Below are positions 24,947 to 34,302 of a stretch of DNA of 64,000 nt, one piece after another. A model generated the notes under the pieces. It was not told the origin of the DNA. It searched no databases and was given only the letters and a program-made list of their open reading frames with translations. Source of the stretch: an uncultured Flavobacteriales bacterium (GTDB lineage: Bacteria; Bacteroidota; Bacteroidia; Flavobacteriales; Crocinitomicaceae); NCBI GenBank assembly GCA_946482515.1, contig CAMLRS010000015.1, positions 15,530 to 79,529 of the forward strand, given 5' to 3'. How positions within the stretch are numbered: position 1 is the first letter of the stretch; the number at the start of each line of letters is the position of its first letter. The translations under genes and the position numbers were made by a program.

Positions 24947-27900
24947 ATGAAAAGATTGATCAGATCTATGCTCTGTCTTGGGTTAGTATTCCTGGCAGGC
25001 AGCAATCTTCTCGCGCAAAATGTCAGCACAGGAACTGACAACGCGGGCAACTCTATTCCCGTCGGTGCTGTCGATCCCAACTGGGAGATCACTGCCGGGC
25101 CGATCATGCCAACGGCCTACCGGGTCGTATCACACCCAATGTGGGAGCCGACACCTGTCCTCGGTACAAATGCCGGATGGATTAACGGTACAGGTACACT
25201 GTACAATAACCCTCCGGGAACGTACACGTTCGAGCGTTCGTTCACTATCAGCAACTCCATCAGCAGCTTCACTACCGATTTCGATGTGGCTGTCGATGAC
25301 CTGTTGCTAACGCTCGAGCTGGTAGATCCGATGGGAGGTATCATCCCGCTCGGTGTTCCGCCATCCTCACCATTCCTGCAGCCTGTACCAAACTATACAC
25401 AGGTCGCACCGATGATGGGAACGTGGAAAATCCGGGCGCGTGTGTATTTCGCAGATCCGCTCGGAGGCTGGCTGTTATCGGGACACGTCCGTACAACCTG
25501 TGGTGATGAGCCATGTAACTGCGAGGATTTGCAGCCAATATTCGATTACACCATCGATCTGTGCAAAGGTACCTTCTATGCCGGCGGAGACATTCCTGCC
25601 TGCCTTTCCAATGTGAAATACGACTGGTATGTGAACGGTAGCTATGTTGGCTCCGGAACACCATTTACGTATACCTTCCCTGGAAACGGCGCCTACACAG
25701 TTTGCCTCAAAGTCAGCGGCACAACGCCGGATGGTACCAAGTGTGAGAAAGAGTTCTGTAAGAGCATCAGTATCACCGATTGTGATTGCGATTGTTCGCA
25801 GCTGCAACCGAATTTCGACTTCAATATTAACCTCTGCGAAGGAACCTTCTACGCCGGTGGTAATATTCCTGACTGTCTTTCTGATGTGAAATACGACTGG
25901 TATGTAAACGGCTGGTATGTAGGCTCTGGCACACCATTCAGCTACACATTCTCTTCAAATGGTATTTACACCGTATGCCTTGTTATCAGCGGAACCATGC
26001 CGGACGGAAGTATCTGTTCGAAAGAATTCTGCCGTGAGGTCAAAGTGAAAAACTGCGGATGTAACTGTGAACAGCTGCAGCCAACCTTCGATTATGTGAT
26101 CGATGCTTGTAAAGGAACGTTCTTCGCAGGTGGTAACATCCCGTCTTGCCTTTCCAATGTGAAATTCGACTGGTATGTGAACGGCGGCTTCGTTGGTTCA
26201 GGAACACCATTCTCTTACACATTCCCAGGCAACGGAACATACATTGTTTGTCTGAAAGTAAGCGGTGTGATGCCGGATGGAAGTATCTGTTCGAAAGAAT
26301 TCTGCCGTGAAGTCACCATTACCAATTGTGGATGCCACTGTGAACAGCTGCAGCCATACTTCGACTTCCAGATCAATCAATGTACGGGCGTCTTCTACGC
26401 TGGTGGAAACATCCCGGCATGCCTCACAAACATCAAGTACGACTGGTATGTGAACGGCGGCTACGCTGGTTCAGGTACACCATTCACGTACACATTCCCG
26501 GGCAACGGAACGTATGTTGTTTGCCTTGTGATCAGTGGTACGATGCCGGATGGAAGCATCTGCTCGAAAGAATTCTGCCGTGAAGTGGAAATAACCGATT
26601 GTGGTTGCAACTGCGAAGAACTGCAGCCGATCTTCGATTACTACATCAATCTCTGCAAAGGTACATTCTATGCCGGTGGCAACATTCCTGACTGTCTGAC
26701 CAACATTAAATACGACTGGTCAGTAAACGGTTCTTATGTTGGTTCAGGTACACCATTCACATATACCTTCCCAGGTAACGGTGTGTATGTTGTTTGCCTC
26801 AAAATCAGCGGTACAATGCCGGATGGAAGCATCTGCTCGAAAGAATTCTGCAAAGAAATCCACATCACGGATTGCGGATGTAACTGTGAGCAATTACAGC
26901 CAGACTTCGACTTTGTAATCGACAACTGTAAAGGGACATTCACCGCAACAGGAAATATCCCGGCTTGTCTCCAGAACATCAAGTACGACTGGTTCGTTAA
27001 CGGAAGCTATGTTGGTTCCGGTACGCCATTCTCGTACACATTCCCTGGAAACGGTTGGTATGTTGTTTGCCTCAAGGTAAGCGGAATCATGCCTGACGGA
27101 AGTACTTGCTCGAAAGATATCTGCAAGGAAGTACAGATAACCAATTGCGGATGTAACTGCGAATTGCTGCAGCCGATCTTCACTTATGTGATCGATGGTT
27201 GCGTAGTCAGATTTACTGCCGGTGGCAATATCCCTGACTGTCTGCAAAACGTAACATTCGACTGGTACGTAAACGGTATGTATGTAGGATCAGGTAATCC
27301 TTACCTGCACACGTTCCCAGGCAACGGAACTTACAACGTTTGCCTCATCGTAAGAGGTATGATGCCGGATGGATCGATCTGTGAGCGCGAATACTGCCGA
27401 CCGGTTACGATCACCAATTGTGGTCCTTGTAACTGCGAGCAGCTGATGCCGCAGATCAATATCGCACTCAACGGCTGCTGTGCACAGTTCAGTGTTGTTG
27501 CCGGCGTTCCGCCGTGCATGCACCACGTAACTTACAGATGGTTCGTAAACGGTGTGTATGTTGGAGCCGGAAATCCGTTCAACTACTGCTTCCCGGGCAA
27601 CGGAACGTATAACGTTTGTGTTGTTGTAACAGGAACCACGCCTAGTGGACAGGTTTGCCAGCGTCAGGTTTGCCGACCGGTGCATGTGAAGAACTGTATC
27701 GGTGTACCGACAGATCCTACAGGCATCATGCAGAACAACGAAGAATCAGCTATCGAGCAATCGATGTTGCTGTACCCGAACCCTGCCAGCGATGAGCTGA
27801 ACATTTCCTTCACATTGGAGGAAGCAGGTGAGGTAACGCTTCTGTTGAAATCGATGGACGGAAAAGAATTACTGACTGAAAAGAGAACTGCGGAAGCAGG

Positions 27901-28015
27901 CGATCAGGAATTCGTTCTGAAAATCCCTGCGTCGGTGGTCAATGGTATGGTTTTCATTGAAATCCATGCAGCCAATGAACGCATCATTCGCAAAATCGAA
28001 ATCTCCCGCCAGTAA
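24947..28015 (+). CDS. Large T9SS-exported protein with eight Cys-rich PKD-like repeats
   Basis: A 1022-residue secreted protein. Signal peptide MKRLIRSMLCLGLVFLAGSNLLAQ; residues 25-188 are a non-repeated N-domain. Eight repeats of about 91 residues follow, each opening with CxCExLQP, then C-KGTFYAGGNIP-CL, YDWYVNGxYVGSG, YTFPGNGxYxVCL and SG-MPDGSICSKEFC. Each repeat has about seven Cys, implying disulfides outside the cell, and a PKD-like strand pattern. The C-terminus (LYPNPASDELNISFTL, last 80 residues) is a type IX secretion sorting domain. No catalytic site seen; adhesion or matrix role is likely. It ends at a strong terminator. Confidence 0.88.
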   Translation: MKRLIRSMLCLGLVFLAGSNLLAQNVSTGTDNAGNSIPVGAVDPNWEITAGPIMPTAYRVVSHPMWEPTPVLGTNAGWINGTGTLYNNPPGTYTFERSFTISNSISSFTTDFDVAVDDLLLTLELVDPMGGIIPLGVPPSSPFLQPVPNYTQVAPMMGTWKIRARVYFADPLGGWLLSGHVRTTCGDEPCNCEDLQPIFDYTIDLCKGTFYAGGDIPACLSNVKYDWYVNGSYVGSGTPFTYTFPGNGAYTVCLKVSGTTPDGTKCEKEFCKSISITDCDCDCSQLQPNFDFNINLCEGTFYAGGNIPDCLSDVKYDWYVNGWYVGSGTPFSYTFSSNGIYTVCLVISGTMPDGSICSKEFCREVKVKNCGCNCEQLQPTFDYVIDACKGTFFAGGNIPSCLSNVKFDWYVNGGFVGSGTPFSYTFPGNGTYIVCLKVSGVMPDGSICSKEFCREVTITNCGCHCEQLQPYFDFQINQCTGVFYAGGNIPACLTNIKYDWYVNGGYAGSGTPFTYTFPGNGTYVVCLVISGTMPDGSICSKEFCREVEITDCGCNCEELQPIFDYYINLCKGTFYAGGNIPDCLTNIKYDWSVNGSYVGSGTPFTYTFPGNGVYVVCLKISGTMPDGSICSKEFCKEIHITDCGCNCEQLQPDFDFVIDNCKGTFTATGNIPACLQNIKYDWFVNGSYVGSGTPFSYTFPGNGWYVVCLKVSGIMPDGSTCSKDICKEVQITNCGCNCELLQPIFTYVIDGCVVRFTAGGNIPDCLQNVTFDWYVNGMYVGSGNPYLHTFPGNGTYNVCLIVRGMMPDGSICEREYCRPVTITNCGPCNCEQLMPQINIALNGCCAQFSVVAGVPPCMHHVTYRWFVNGVYVGAGNPFNYCFPGNGTYNVCVVVTGTTPSGQVCQRQVCRPVHVKNCIGVPTDPTGIMQNNEESAIEQSMLLYPNPASDELNISFTLEEAGEVTLLLKSMDGKELLTEKRTAEAGDQEFVLKIPASVVNGMVFIEIHAANERIIRKIEISRQ
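25514..27697 (+). repeat. In-frame tandem repeats of 273 bp (eight units)
   Basis: Starts of units 1-7 fall every 273 bases: 25514, 25787, 26060, 26333, 26606, 26879 and 27152. Unit 8 begins at 27428, shifted by one proline codon. DNA similarity is high between units 2-6. Each encodes one 91-residue domain of the secreted protein. Recombination between units could change the copy number. Confidence 0.9.
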
Positions 28016-28040
28016 ACGGTAGATCGTTTTTAGATGAAAG

Positions 28041-28071
28041 CCGCCTCGTTGAAAAACGGGGCGGTTTTTTT
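28041..28071 (+). terminator. Rho-independent terminator of the repeat-protein gene
   Basis: CCGCCTCGTT-GAAA-AACGGGGCGG forms a 10-bp stem (one T-G wobble) followed by seven T, 26 bases after the stop. Stem 28041-28064. Confidence 0.9.
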
Positions 28072-28082
28072 ATTGTATAAGC

Positions 28083-29207
28083 TTATTCAAAGATATAATT
28101 CGCCGTCACCACTTTTTTTGTCGAAAGATCCGTCAGGTAAATTTTGCCGGCTTCTGTTTTATCGGAAGTCAATTCATAGCGGGCGTTTTGCTCACCTGCC
28201 AGGAAACACGCTCGATCGCCAGTATCGAGATTGGTGTAGCGGACTTCGAATAACCTGCCATAAGGTGAAGAAGGGAAATACAGGTTGACCGGGAGATTTA
28301 CTTCTCCCTCCATCATAGAAAGGCTCAGAAGCTGACCGTCGCTGCCTTCAATGGTGTATTGGCCCATCATAATGATCCCGGCCGGAGTAGATTCGGCAGA
28401 TTCGAGTTCAGTGAGTCGCATGGTTCCCAATACCTTTCCGGTTGAAAGATCGAGGAATGTAAATTCATTTTGTTCGCTATTCAACCGGGCTTTGTATAGC
28501 AGCTTGTTCTTTTCGGTGTAAAATTCATAGACCTGTTCCTGTTCGTTGAAAACCGTATACAGCATTCCTATATCAGCTTTCGTCATCCATTCTACAATAC
28601 CGACGATTTTTGCCTTGGTCGCTTCGGGAATTAGTTGAGGATTCAATAATTCTTCGATACGGTTTCTGTTGCTGTAATCATAAAATATCAGCATATCCGG
28701 AAGACCAGCTAGTTTAGTTGGATTGAAAAACTCCATGTTGTGCAGGTGATGCGGATTTCCAACCAGTTCCGGATCTTCATAACCGCCACCGCTTTCTTCG
28801 TCATACATCTCGGAGTATTCTTCGGAAACACGACCTTCTTCCTCTTCGTATGGAGGCTCTTCTATCGGTCCCGTATAAATGAATGTACTGGAGCGTTCGA
28901 GATCGTAATTAAATAAATCTACCATTTGCGAATTATCCTTGAATTCAAGTGAGTAGGCCTTCGCTCCGTCAATGATCACAAAGTATTTTTTTTCCTTCGT
29001 GTCGTAAAAAGCGGTATTTGTTGCTTCGTATGCTGAGAAGTTGATTGCAGACGCGGGATCATCCGGATTTTTAGCTTCTTCGGTTATTCGGATCCAGATA
29101 CAATGATCTTCATACGAGCCGTTCTTGCAATAAACACCGGATGAAGCGCGCTGGGATAACCCGAACAGGGGAAGAAGCAAAAACAGGAGAAAGGTGATCT
29201 TATTCAT
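28083..29207 (-). CDS. Exported protein of unknown function
   Basis: A 374-residue protein not recognised. MNKITFLLFLLLPLFGLSQ is a signal peptide ending at the usual SQ. The mature part starts ASSGVYCKNGSYEDHCIWIRI with two Cys, has an acidic stretch rich in Glu (about 115-150), and a later part of repeated beta strands such as FLDLSTGKVLGTM and YLTDLSTKKVVTANY. It lacks a lipobox and a T9SS tail, so a periplasmic site is likely. It is a single gene, convergent with the repeat-protein gene. Confidence 0.7.
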   Translation of the reverse strand: MNKITFLLFLLLPLFGLSQRASSGVYCKNGSYEDHCIWIRITEEAKNPDDPASAINFSAYEATNTAFYDTKEKKYFVIIDGAKAYSLEFKDNSQMVDLFNYDLERSSTFIYTGPIEEPPYEEEEGRVSEEYSEMYDEESGGGYEDPELVGNPHHLHNMEFFNPTKLAGLPDMLIFYDYSNRNRIEELLNPQLIPEATKAKIVGIVEWMTKADIGMLYTVFNEQEQVYEFYTEKNKLLYKARLNSEQNEFTFLDLSTGKVLGTMRLTELESAESTPAGIIMMGQYTIEGSDGQLLSLSMMEGEVNLPVNLYFPSSPYGRLFEVRYTNLDTGDRACFLAGEQNARYELTSDKTEAGKIYLTDLSTKKVVTANYIFE

Positions 29208-29284
29208 TCGGTTGATTTAGAAGTGATTTCGTGTAAAAGTAGAAAATAATTTAACAATCGCGTTCTTCGCTATTGTCCATAAAA

Positions 29285-29308
29285 AAAAGAGGCCCGAAGA
29301 CCTCTTTT
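29285..29308 (-). terminator. Rho-independent terminator after the GAPDH gene
   Basis: AAAAGAGG and CCTCTTTT arms (8 bp, loop 8 nt) with A- and T-tracts; 20 bases past the GAPDH stop. Because it is symmetric it may also stop readthrough from the other side. Confidence 0.75.
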
Positions 29309-29328
29309 CCTATAGTGTTTGCTGACGA

Positions 29329-30780
29329 TTAATAGTAAATCAGTCGGCGTACTTTCGTGATGTATTTCGCCATGCGGATCACCTGCTTGGTATAACCGAA
29401 TTCGTTGTCATACCATGTGTAAAGAACAACGTTCTTTCCGTCAGGGGAAACGATGGTCGCATGCGAATCGTAAACAGAGCAGCATGTATTGCCGATAATG
29501 TCGCTGGATACGAGCTCAGGATCGTAGGAGTAGAAGATCTGGTTTACCAGGTCGCCTTCCAGGGAAGCCTTGCGCACTGCGTTGTTGATGGCATCGATAT
29601 CGGTACCGTTCTTCAATTCCAAAGCCAGGATAGCGAGGGAACCGTTTGGAGTTGGTACACGAACCGCGTTAGCTGTCAGCTTGTCTTTCAGGTCCGGGAT
29701 AACTTTCGTTACCGCAGCGCCTGCACCTGTAGAAGTGATGACCATGTTAATGGCAGCTGAACGTCCGCGACGGGAGCTCTTGTGCATGTTATCGAGCAGG
29801 TTCTGGTCGTTGGTGTATGCGTGAACCGTTTCGATGTGGCCTTTCACGATTCCGAAAGCGTCGTTGATTACTTTCAGAATAGGAGAGATGGCGTTTGTTG
29901 TACAGGAAGCTGCCGAGTAGATTTTCTCCGTCTCCAGCTCGAGTGTTCCCTGGTTGATACCGTAAACGACGTTTGGAATTTCTTTTCCAGGTGCCGTAAG
30001 CAGTACGCGGGAAACGCCTTTAGCGTTCAGGTGACGGGAAAGTGCCTCACGGTTAGTGAACACACCTGTGTTGTCGATTACCAGGGCGTTGTTGATTCCG
30101 TAAGCCGTGTAATCCACATCTTCAGGGTTCGAAGCATCGATCATGCGAACGATCTGTCCGTTGATGATGAGCGATTTGTTTTCAAGGTCTTCCACAACCG
30201 TTCCTTTGAACGCACCGTGAACGGAGTCGCTGCGGAGCAAAGCCGCACGCTTGATGATGTCTTTGTCGGAAGAACCGCGTGTAACGATCGCGCGGAGACG
30301 CAATTGCTGTCCTTTACCGGCTTGTTTGATCAATTCACGGGCAGCCAGACGACCGATACGACCGAAACCGTAGAGCACTACGTCGCGTGGCTCGAAACCA
30401 CCGGAAGTGTCGTTACCGAAGCCTTTCAGCTTGCTGGAAAGGAAATCTGCTTTCGAAGCGTGTTGTGCAGACTCAGCAGCCCACTCGCTAGCCAGTTTAC
30501 CGATGTCGATTTTCGCAGGAGCGAGATCCATTTTCAGGAGCTCTTCCGCCAATGCAGCACTGGTTTCAATGTCGATTGGCTTGTTGACCACTTTACCGGC
30601 ATATTCATGCAGGTTGAGGATTTCGGAAATAGTAATGTCCGTCAGGTGGTTGCGGAACAATACCAGTTCGATTCCTTTGTCGTACAGCAATTCTCCAACG
30701 TGGCTGGACAATTTCACTGCGGCGCGTTCGCGCTGAACGTGCGAGTTGAGCACTTTTTCGTAGCCTACTACAGCTTCCAT
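29329..30780 (-). CDS. Glyceraldehyde-3-phosphate dehydrogenase, long form
   Basis: A 483-residue GAPDH. The Rossmann domain starts at about residue 129 with VVLYGFGRIGRLAARELI. AASCTTNAISPILK carries the catalytic Cys, and TVHAYTNDQNLLD, RRGRSAAINMV and WYDNEFGYTKQVIRMA are standard. It has an N-terminal extension of about 125 residues relative to normal GAPDH (about 335 residues). This long form is common in Bacteroidota and other groups. Coenzyme preference cannot be decided by eye. It is a single-gene unit with its own terminator. Confidence 0.93.
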   Translation of the reverse strand: MEAVVGYEKVLNSHVQRERAAVKLSSHVGELLYDKGIELVLFRNHLTDITISEILNLHEYAGKVVNKPIDIETSAALAEELLKMDLAPAKIDIGKLASEWAAESAQHASKADFLSSKLKGFGNDTSGGFEPRDVVLYGFGRIGRLAARELIKQAGKGQQLRLRAIVTRGSSDKDIIKRAALLRSDSVHGAFKGTVVEDLENKSLIINGQIVRMIDASNPEDVDYTAYGINNALVIDNTGVFTNREALSRHLNAKGVSRVLLTAPGKEIPNVVYGINQGTLELETEKIYSAASCTTNAISPILKVINDAFGIVKGHIETVHAYTNDQNLLDNMHKSSRRGRSAAINMVITSTGAGAAVTKVIPDLKDKLTANAVRVPTPNGSLAILALELKNGTDIDAINNAVRKASLEGDLVNQIFYSYDPELVSSDIIGNTCCSVYDSHATIVSPDGKNVVLYTWYDNEFGYTKQVIRMAKYITKVRRLIYY

Positions 30781-30830
30781 TTGATGTTACCTATTGATGA
30801 TTAAACAATTATATCCGTTGTGTAAAGTAA

Positions 30831-30862
30831 AAAAGGCCGCCCGCGTTTGCAGACAGCCTTTT
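30831..30862 (-). terminator. Rho-independent terminator after rpoD
   Basis: On the minus strand AGGCTGTCTGC-loop4-GCGGGCGGCCT (30834-30859) pairs along 11 positions with three G-U wobbles and is followed by a U-tract. Confidence 0.75.
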
Positions 30863-30866
30863 ACTG

Positions 30867-31733
30867 TTATCCTAAATAAGCTTTCAGCAGCTTGTTTCTC
30901 GAAGTATGGCGCAGTCGTCGGATGGCTTTCTCCTTGATCTGACGCACGCGCTCTCGCGTGAGATTGAATTTCGCGCCGATCTCTTCCAGCGTCAGTCCGT
31001 GGTTCATCCCGATCCCGAAGAACAGGCGGATGATCTCACGCTCTTTATCTGTCAGTGTGCTCAGCGAGCGCTCGATCTCACGTTGCAGCGACTCAGCCAT
31101 CAGGGCGTGGTCGGCTTTCGGAGAGTCGGTATTCGCCATAACATCCATCAGTGTACCACCGTCTTCAGAAGAAGAGAGCGGAGCATCCATGGATACGTGG
31201 CGACCGGATACGTTGAGGCTTTCCTTGATCTTGTCTTCCGGAACTTCCAGCGCTTCTGCCAGCTCTTCAGCGGATGGCGGGCGCTCGAATTCCTGCTCGA
31301 GACGGGAAAATGCCTTGTTGATCTTGTTCAGTGAACCAACCTGGTTCAGCGGCAGACGAACGATACGTGCCTGCTCAGCCAGTGCCTGCAGAATGGATTG
31401 ACGAATCCACCAAACTGCATAAGAGATAAATTTAAATCCGCGGGTCTCATCGAATTTTTGCGCCGCCTTGATCAGTCCAAGGTTGCCTTCGTTAATGAGA
31501 TCCGGTAATGTAAGTCCTTGATTCTGGTATTGTTTTGCCACCGAAACGACAAATCGAAGGTTCGCTCTTGTCAGTTTCTCCAGTGCCCGCTGATCGCCTT
31601 GTTTGATCTTGCGTGCCAGTTCTACTTCTTCCTCGGCGGTGATTAGCTCCTCTTTACCAATGTCCTGAAGGTACTTATCTAAGGATTGACTTTCGCGGTT
31701 GGTAATGGATTTTGTAATCTTAAGTTGTCTCAT
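30867..31733 (-). CDS. rpoD: RNA polymerase primary sigma factor (Bacteroidota type)
   Basis: A 288-residue sigma-70 protein lacking region 1.1, the size of the primary sigma of Bacteroidota. Region 1.2 is [20 protein letters not shown]; regions 2.1-2.4 run [17 protein letters not shown] through [20 protein letters not shown]; region 3 follows [17 protein letters not shown]; region 4.2 is [20 protein letters not shown], the helix-turn-helix. It recognises the TTTG / TAnnTTTG promoters noted here. It is single, with a promoter and terminator of its own. Confidence 0.97.
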   Translation of the reverse strand: MRQLKITKSITNRESQSLDKYLQDIGKEELITAEEEVELARKIKQGDQRALEKLTRANLRFVVSVAKQYQNQGLTLPDLINEGNLGLIKAAQKFDETRGFKFISYAVWWIRQSILQALAEQARIVRLPLNQVGSLNKINKAFSRLEQEFERPPSAEELAEALEVPEDKIKESLNVSGRHVSMDAPLSSSEDGGTLMDVMANTDSPKADHALMAESLQREIERSLSTLTDKEREIIRLFFGIGMNHGLTLEEIGAKFNLTRERVRQIKEKAIRRLRHTSRNKLLKAYLG

Positions 31734-31778
31734 GTATTGACGTACGAATTAGGATAATGATTTCTTAAAATCAGGGTG

Positions 31779-31811
31779 CAAAGTTACGACTAAAGCAAAG
31801 TGATTTCCAAA
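31779..31811 (-). promoter_or_regulatory. rpoD promoter
   Basis: On the minus strand TAACTTTG (31779-31786) matches the -7 box TAnnTTTG, and TTTG (31808-31811) lies 21 bases upstream. It gives a leader of roughly 40 bases before the ATG at 31733. Confidence 0.65.
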
Positions 31812-31952
31812 TAAAAGAGGCAGATTTTTAAGCGGTTAGTGCCGCTCAAAAACCATGCCCTTCATGTTATGATTTTAAATCTTTCATGTTGAATGATTGA
31901 TTTCGAGGTCCAACCTCCCTGTTAAGTATCAAAACCAACCCGTCAATAGTTG

Positions 31953-33419
31953 TTACAATCCGAACCCGTGATAGACTTTCTGACCGTTTTCCAATACGAT
32001 CACCAGGAAGACATCCCCGTGGATGGTATTCAGCTTACTAGCCAGCTTTTCCGGTGAATCGACGAGCTCGTAATTGATCTTGTAAATCACCATTCCTTCT
32101 TCCAGTCCTTCGTTTTTCAGACGACCCGGCTCGAGGGTTTTGATGCGTACGCCGCTTTCAATATCCAGCTCTTTCTTTTCTTTTTCGGTCAATTCAACGA
32201 AAGTTGCCCCGAGTGCGGAATTCTTACTGATTTCTTCTTTTGTTTTTAACGTTGTCTTGCCATCTTCCGATCGAAGAACGACTTCTTTGATCTCTACATC
32301 GCCTTTTTCATTGGTAAGCGTCAGTGTCACTTTGTCGCCCGGACGGCGTTTTCCGATCTCTTCCTGAAGCGATGCGACCGAATACACTTCTTTCGAGCCC
32401 ACTTTGGTGATCACGGATTTTGGCTTGATACCGACAATATCCGCGCCGCCGCCTTCTGTTACGGCCGAAATGAACACGCCGCGGGTAGAGGAGAGCTTGT
32501 TCTGCTCTTTGATCTCCTGATTGATGTCGGCGATCTGAACGCCCAGGTAAGCACGCTGTACGATACCGAAATCGATGATGTCGCGCATCACTTTGTTCAC
32601 GAGATTCACCGGAACGGCAAAGCTGTAGCCCGAATAAGAGCCGGTTTGCGAAGCGATGGCGGTATTGATGCCCACCAGTTCGCCGCGGGTATTTACCAGC
32701 GCGCCGCCACTGTTTCCGGGATTCACGGCTGCATCGGTCTGAATGAACGATTCGATCGGAACCAGGTTGTTGCGCGATTTATCCGACAGCAGATTCAGGT
32801 TGCGGGCTTTGGCGCTCACAATCCCTGCCGTAACGGTCGATGTGAGATTGAACGGGTTGCCCACGGCCAGTACCCATTCACCGATGTGCAGATCGTCGCT
32901 GTTGCCCAACGGCATTGGTCGCAGGCCTTTTGCGTCGATTTTCAGCACGGCAATGTCAGTCGAAGGATCGGTACCGATCAGCTTGGCTGAATATTTTGAA
33001 TTGTCGTTCAGGATCACTTCGATCTCGCTGGCGCCTTCGATCACGTGGTTGTTGGTCACGATGTAGCCTTCGCTCGAAACGATCACGCCCGAGCCTGATC
33101 CCGAACCGTATTGCTTGTATTCGCGCCCGCCGGTTCCCGGACCGTAGAAAAATTCGTAGATCGCATCGCGCTGAACGGTGGTGCGCACCACTTTGGTGGT
33201 AACGTGTACAACCGAATTGATACTTCCTTCGGAAGCTTCGATGAAACCTTCGGTGCCCGCAGGCATGCCGGAATAACTAACAGGCCTGATCAGGCGGTTA
33301 CCATCGATGACTTCGTCAGACAGCGATGAATAGCTGGTTGAATGTAGGATATAACCAAAAGCGAAGGGGATCATTCCTCCCAGAATGCCCGCTCCCAGAT
33401 ACTTCCAGGTGTTGTTCAT
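31953..33419 (-). CDS. Do/DegQ-like periplasmic serine protease (HtrA family)
   Basis: A 488-residue HtrA protease-chaperone for misfolded envelope proteins. The ATG at 33419 gives MNNTWKYLGAGILGGMIPFAFGYIL, a membrane signal. The trypsin-like domain has the triad: NNHVIEG (His), STDIAVLKID (Asp) and NPGNSGGAL (Ser). Two PDZ domains follow, about 285-375 and 395-485. It is divergent from dapF, with about 100 bases between starts. Confidence 0.94.
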   Translation of the reverse strand: MNNTWKYLGAGILGGMIPFAFGYILHSTSYSSLSDEVIDGNRLIRPVSYSGMPAGTEGFIEASEGSINSVVHVTTKVVRTTVQRDAIYEFFYGPGTGGREYKQYGSGSGSGVIVSSEGYIVTNNHVIEGASEIEVILNDNSKYSAKLIGTDPSTDIAVLKIDAKGLRPMPLGNSDDLHIGEWVLAVGNPFNLTSTVTAGIVSAKARNLNLLSDKSRNNLVPIESFIQTDAAVNPGNSGGALVNTRGELVGINTAIASQTGSYSGYSFAVPVNLVNKVMRDIIDFGIVQRAYLGVQIADINQEIKEQNKLSSTRGVFISAVTEGGGADIVGIKPKSVITKVGSKEVYSVASLQEEIGKRRPGDKVTLTLTNEKGDVEIKEVVLRSEDGKTTLKTKEEISKNSALGATFVELTEKEKKELDIESGVRIKTLEPGRLKNEGLEEGMVIYKINYELVDSPEKLASKLNTIHGDVFLVIVLENGQKVYHGFGL

Positions 33420-33479
33420 TGTTGTGTGTGTTTTGTGAATTTTTAAGCTCAATAATAACACTCAAACCCGTGCTTTTAG

Positions 33480-33487
33480 TACATTTG
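33480..33487 (+). promoter_or_regulatory. -7 box upstream of dapF and its leader ORF
   Basis: TACATTTG matches TAnnTTTG. Only three bases (CCT) separate it from ATG at 33491. Transcription would start at or just after that ATG, so the leader ORF would be leaderless. No strong -33 TTTG was found. Confidence 0.5.
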
Positions 33488-33490
33488 CCT

Positions 33491-33526
33491 ATGTTAAAGA
33501 TTGTTAAGCCCCATCAATCCAAATGA
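33491..33526 (+). CDS. Leader-type ORF of 11 codons overlapping dapF
   Basis: ATG to TGA encodes MLKIVKPHQSK. Its TGA overlaps the dapF ATG as ATGA, the pattern used for translational coupling. It lies directly after a -7 box. Three of its 11 codons are Lys, which is notable next to a DAP/lysine-pathway gene, but a chance ORF is possible. Confidence 0.4.
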   Translation: MLKIVKPHQSK

Positions 33527-34302
33527 AGGTCGATTTTGTCAAATACCAGGGAACGGGAAATGATTTCGTGATGATCGACAACCGGTCGGGAAAATGGAAT
33601 GCGCTGACCGTTCAGGACATTCGCCGCATCTGTGACCGCCGCTTCGGTGTAGGTGCCGACGGACTTATCCTGCTTAATTCCCACCCAAAACTCGATTTTG
33701 AAGTCGATTACTATAATTCCGACGGATCGAAAAGCTTTTGCGGAAATGGCGCGCGCTGCGCAGTAGCATTTGCCAAAACACTGGGTATTAACACGTCTTT
33801 AGCCCATTTTACAGCCATTGATGGCGAACACGAAGCCAGTCAGAAATACGAAACCGTATCGCTGCTCATGAAGGATGTATCGCTGGTGCAGCAGCATGAA
33901 GGCGATTACGTGATCGATACCGGTTCGCCGCATTATATTCAATTCCTTCCGGTCGAACACCTCGATGTGCGCGAACAAGGCCGGAAAATCCGTTATTCGG
34001 ATACCTACCGCGCCAACGGCATCAATGTGAACTTCGTTGAAATAGTGGGCGATAAGCACATCCGCGTACGCACGTATGAGCGCGGCGTGGAAGATGAAAC
34101 GCTTTCCTGCGGAACAGGCGTAACGGCTGCGGCCCTGGCTTATGCGACAAAAGAAAACCTGCACGGCGAGCAGCTCATCGATGTAACTACCAGCGGCGGC
34201 GATCTGAAAGTGCATTTCAGCAGAACCGGCGAAATGGAATTCGAACGGATTTACCTCATCGGTCCGGCCAAACGCGTATTTGAAGGCACTTTCGGAGAAT
34301 GA
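33523..34302 (+). CDS. dapF: Diaminopimelate epimerase
   Basis: A 259-residue PLP-independent epimerase converting LL-DAP to meso-DAP for lysine and peptidoglycan. Two catalytic Cys are visible: FCGNGARCAVAFA and LSCGTGVTAAAL. KYQGTGNDFVMID is the N-terminal signature, and GSPHYI and NVNFVE are further family motifs. It starts within the leader ORF stop and overlaps the following unknown gene by ATGA. It heads a plus-strand run ending at the beta-mannosidase, including the cell-wall gene mltG. Confidence 0.96.
   Translation: MKVDFVKYQGTGNDFVMIDNRSGKWNALTVQDIRRICDRRFGVGADGLILLNSHPKLDFEVDYYNSDGSKSFCGNGARCAVAFAKTLGINTSLAHFTAIDGEHEASQKYETVSLLMKDVSLVQQHEGDYVIDTGSPHYIQFLPVEHLDVREQGRKIRYSDTYRANGINVNFVEIVGDKHIRVRTYERGVEDETLSCGTGVTAAALAYATKENLHGEQLIDVTTSGGDLKVHFSRTGEMEFERIYLIGPAKRVFEGTFGE

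Noticed and set aside
25514..27697. CRISPR array
   Set aside because: The repeats are 273 bp, in frame and encode protein domains; there are no short repeats with unique spacers.
29782..30804. 340-codon open frame antisense to GAPDH
   Set aside because: GAPDH motifs are intact on the minus strand; the antisense frame has no signal peptide, domain or promoter.
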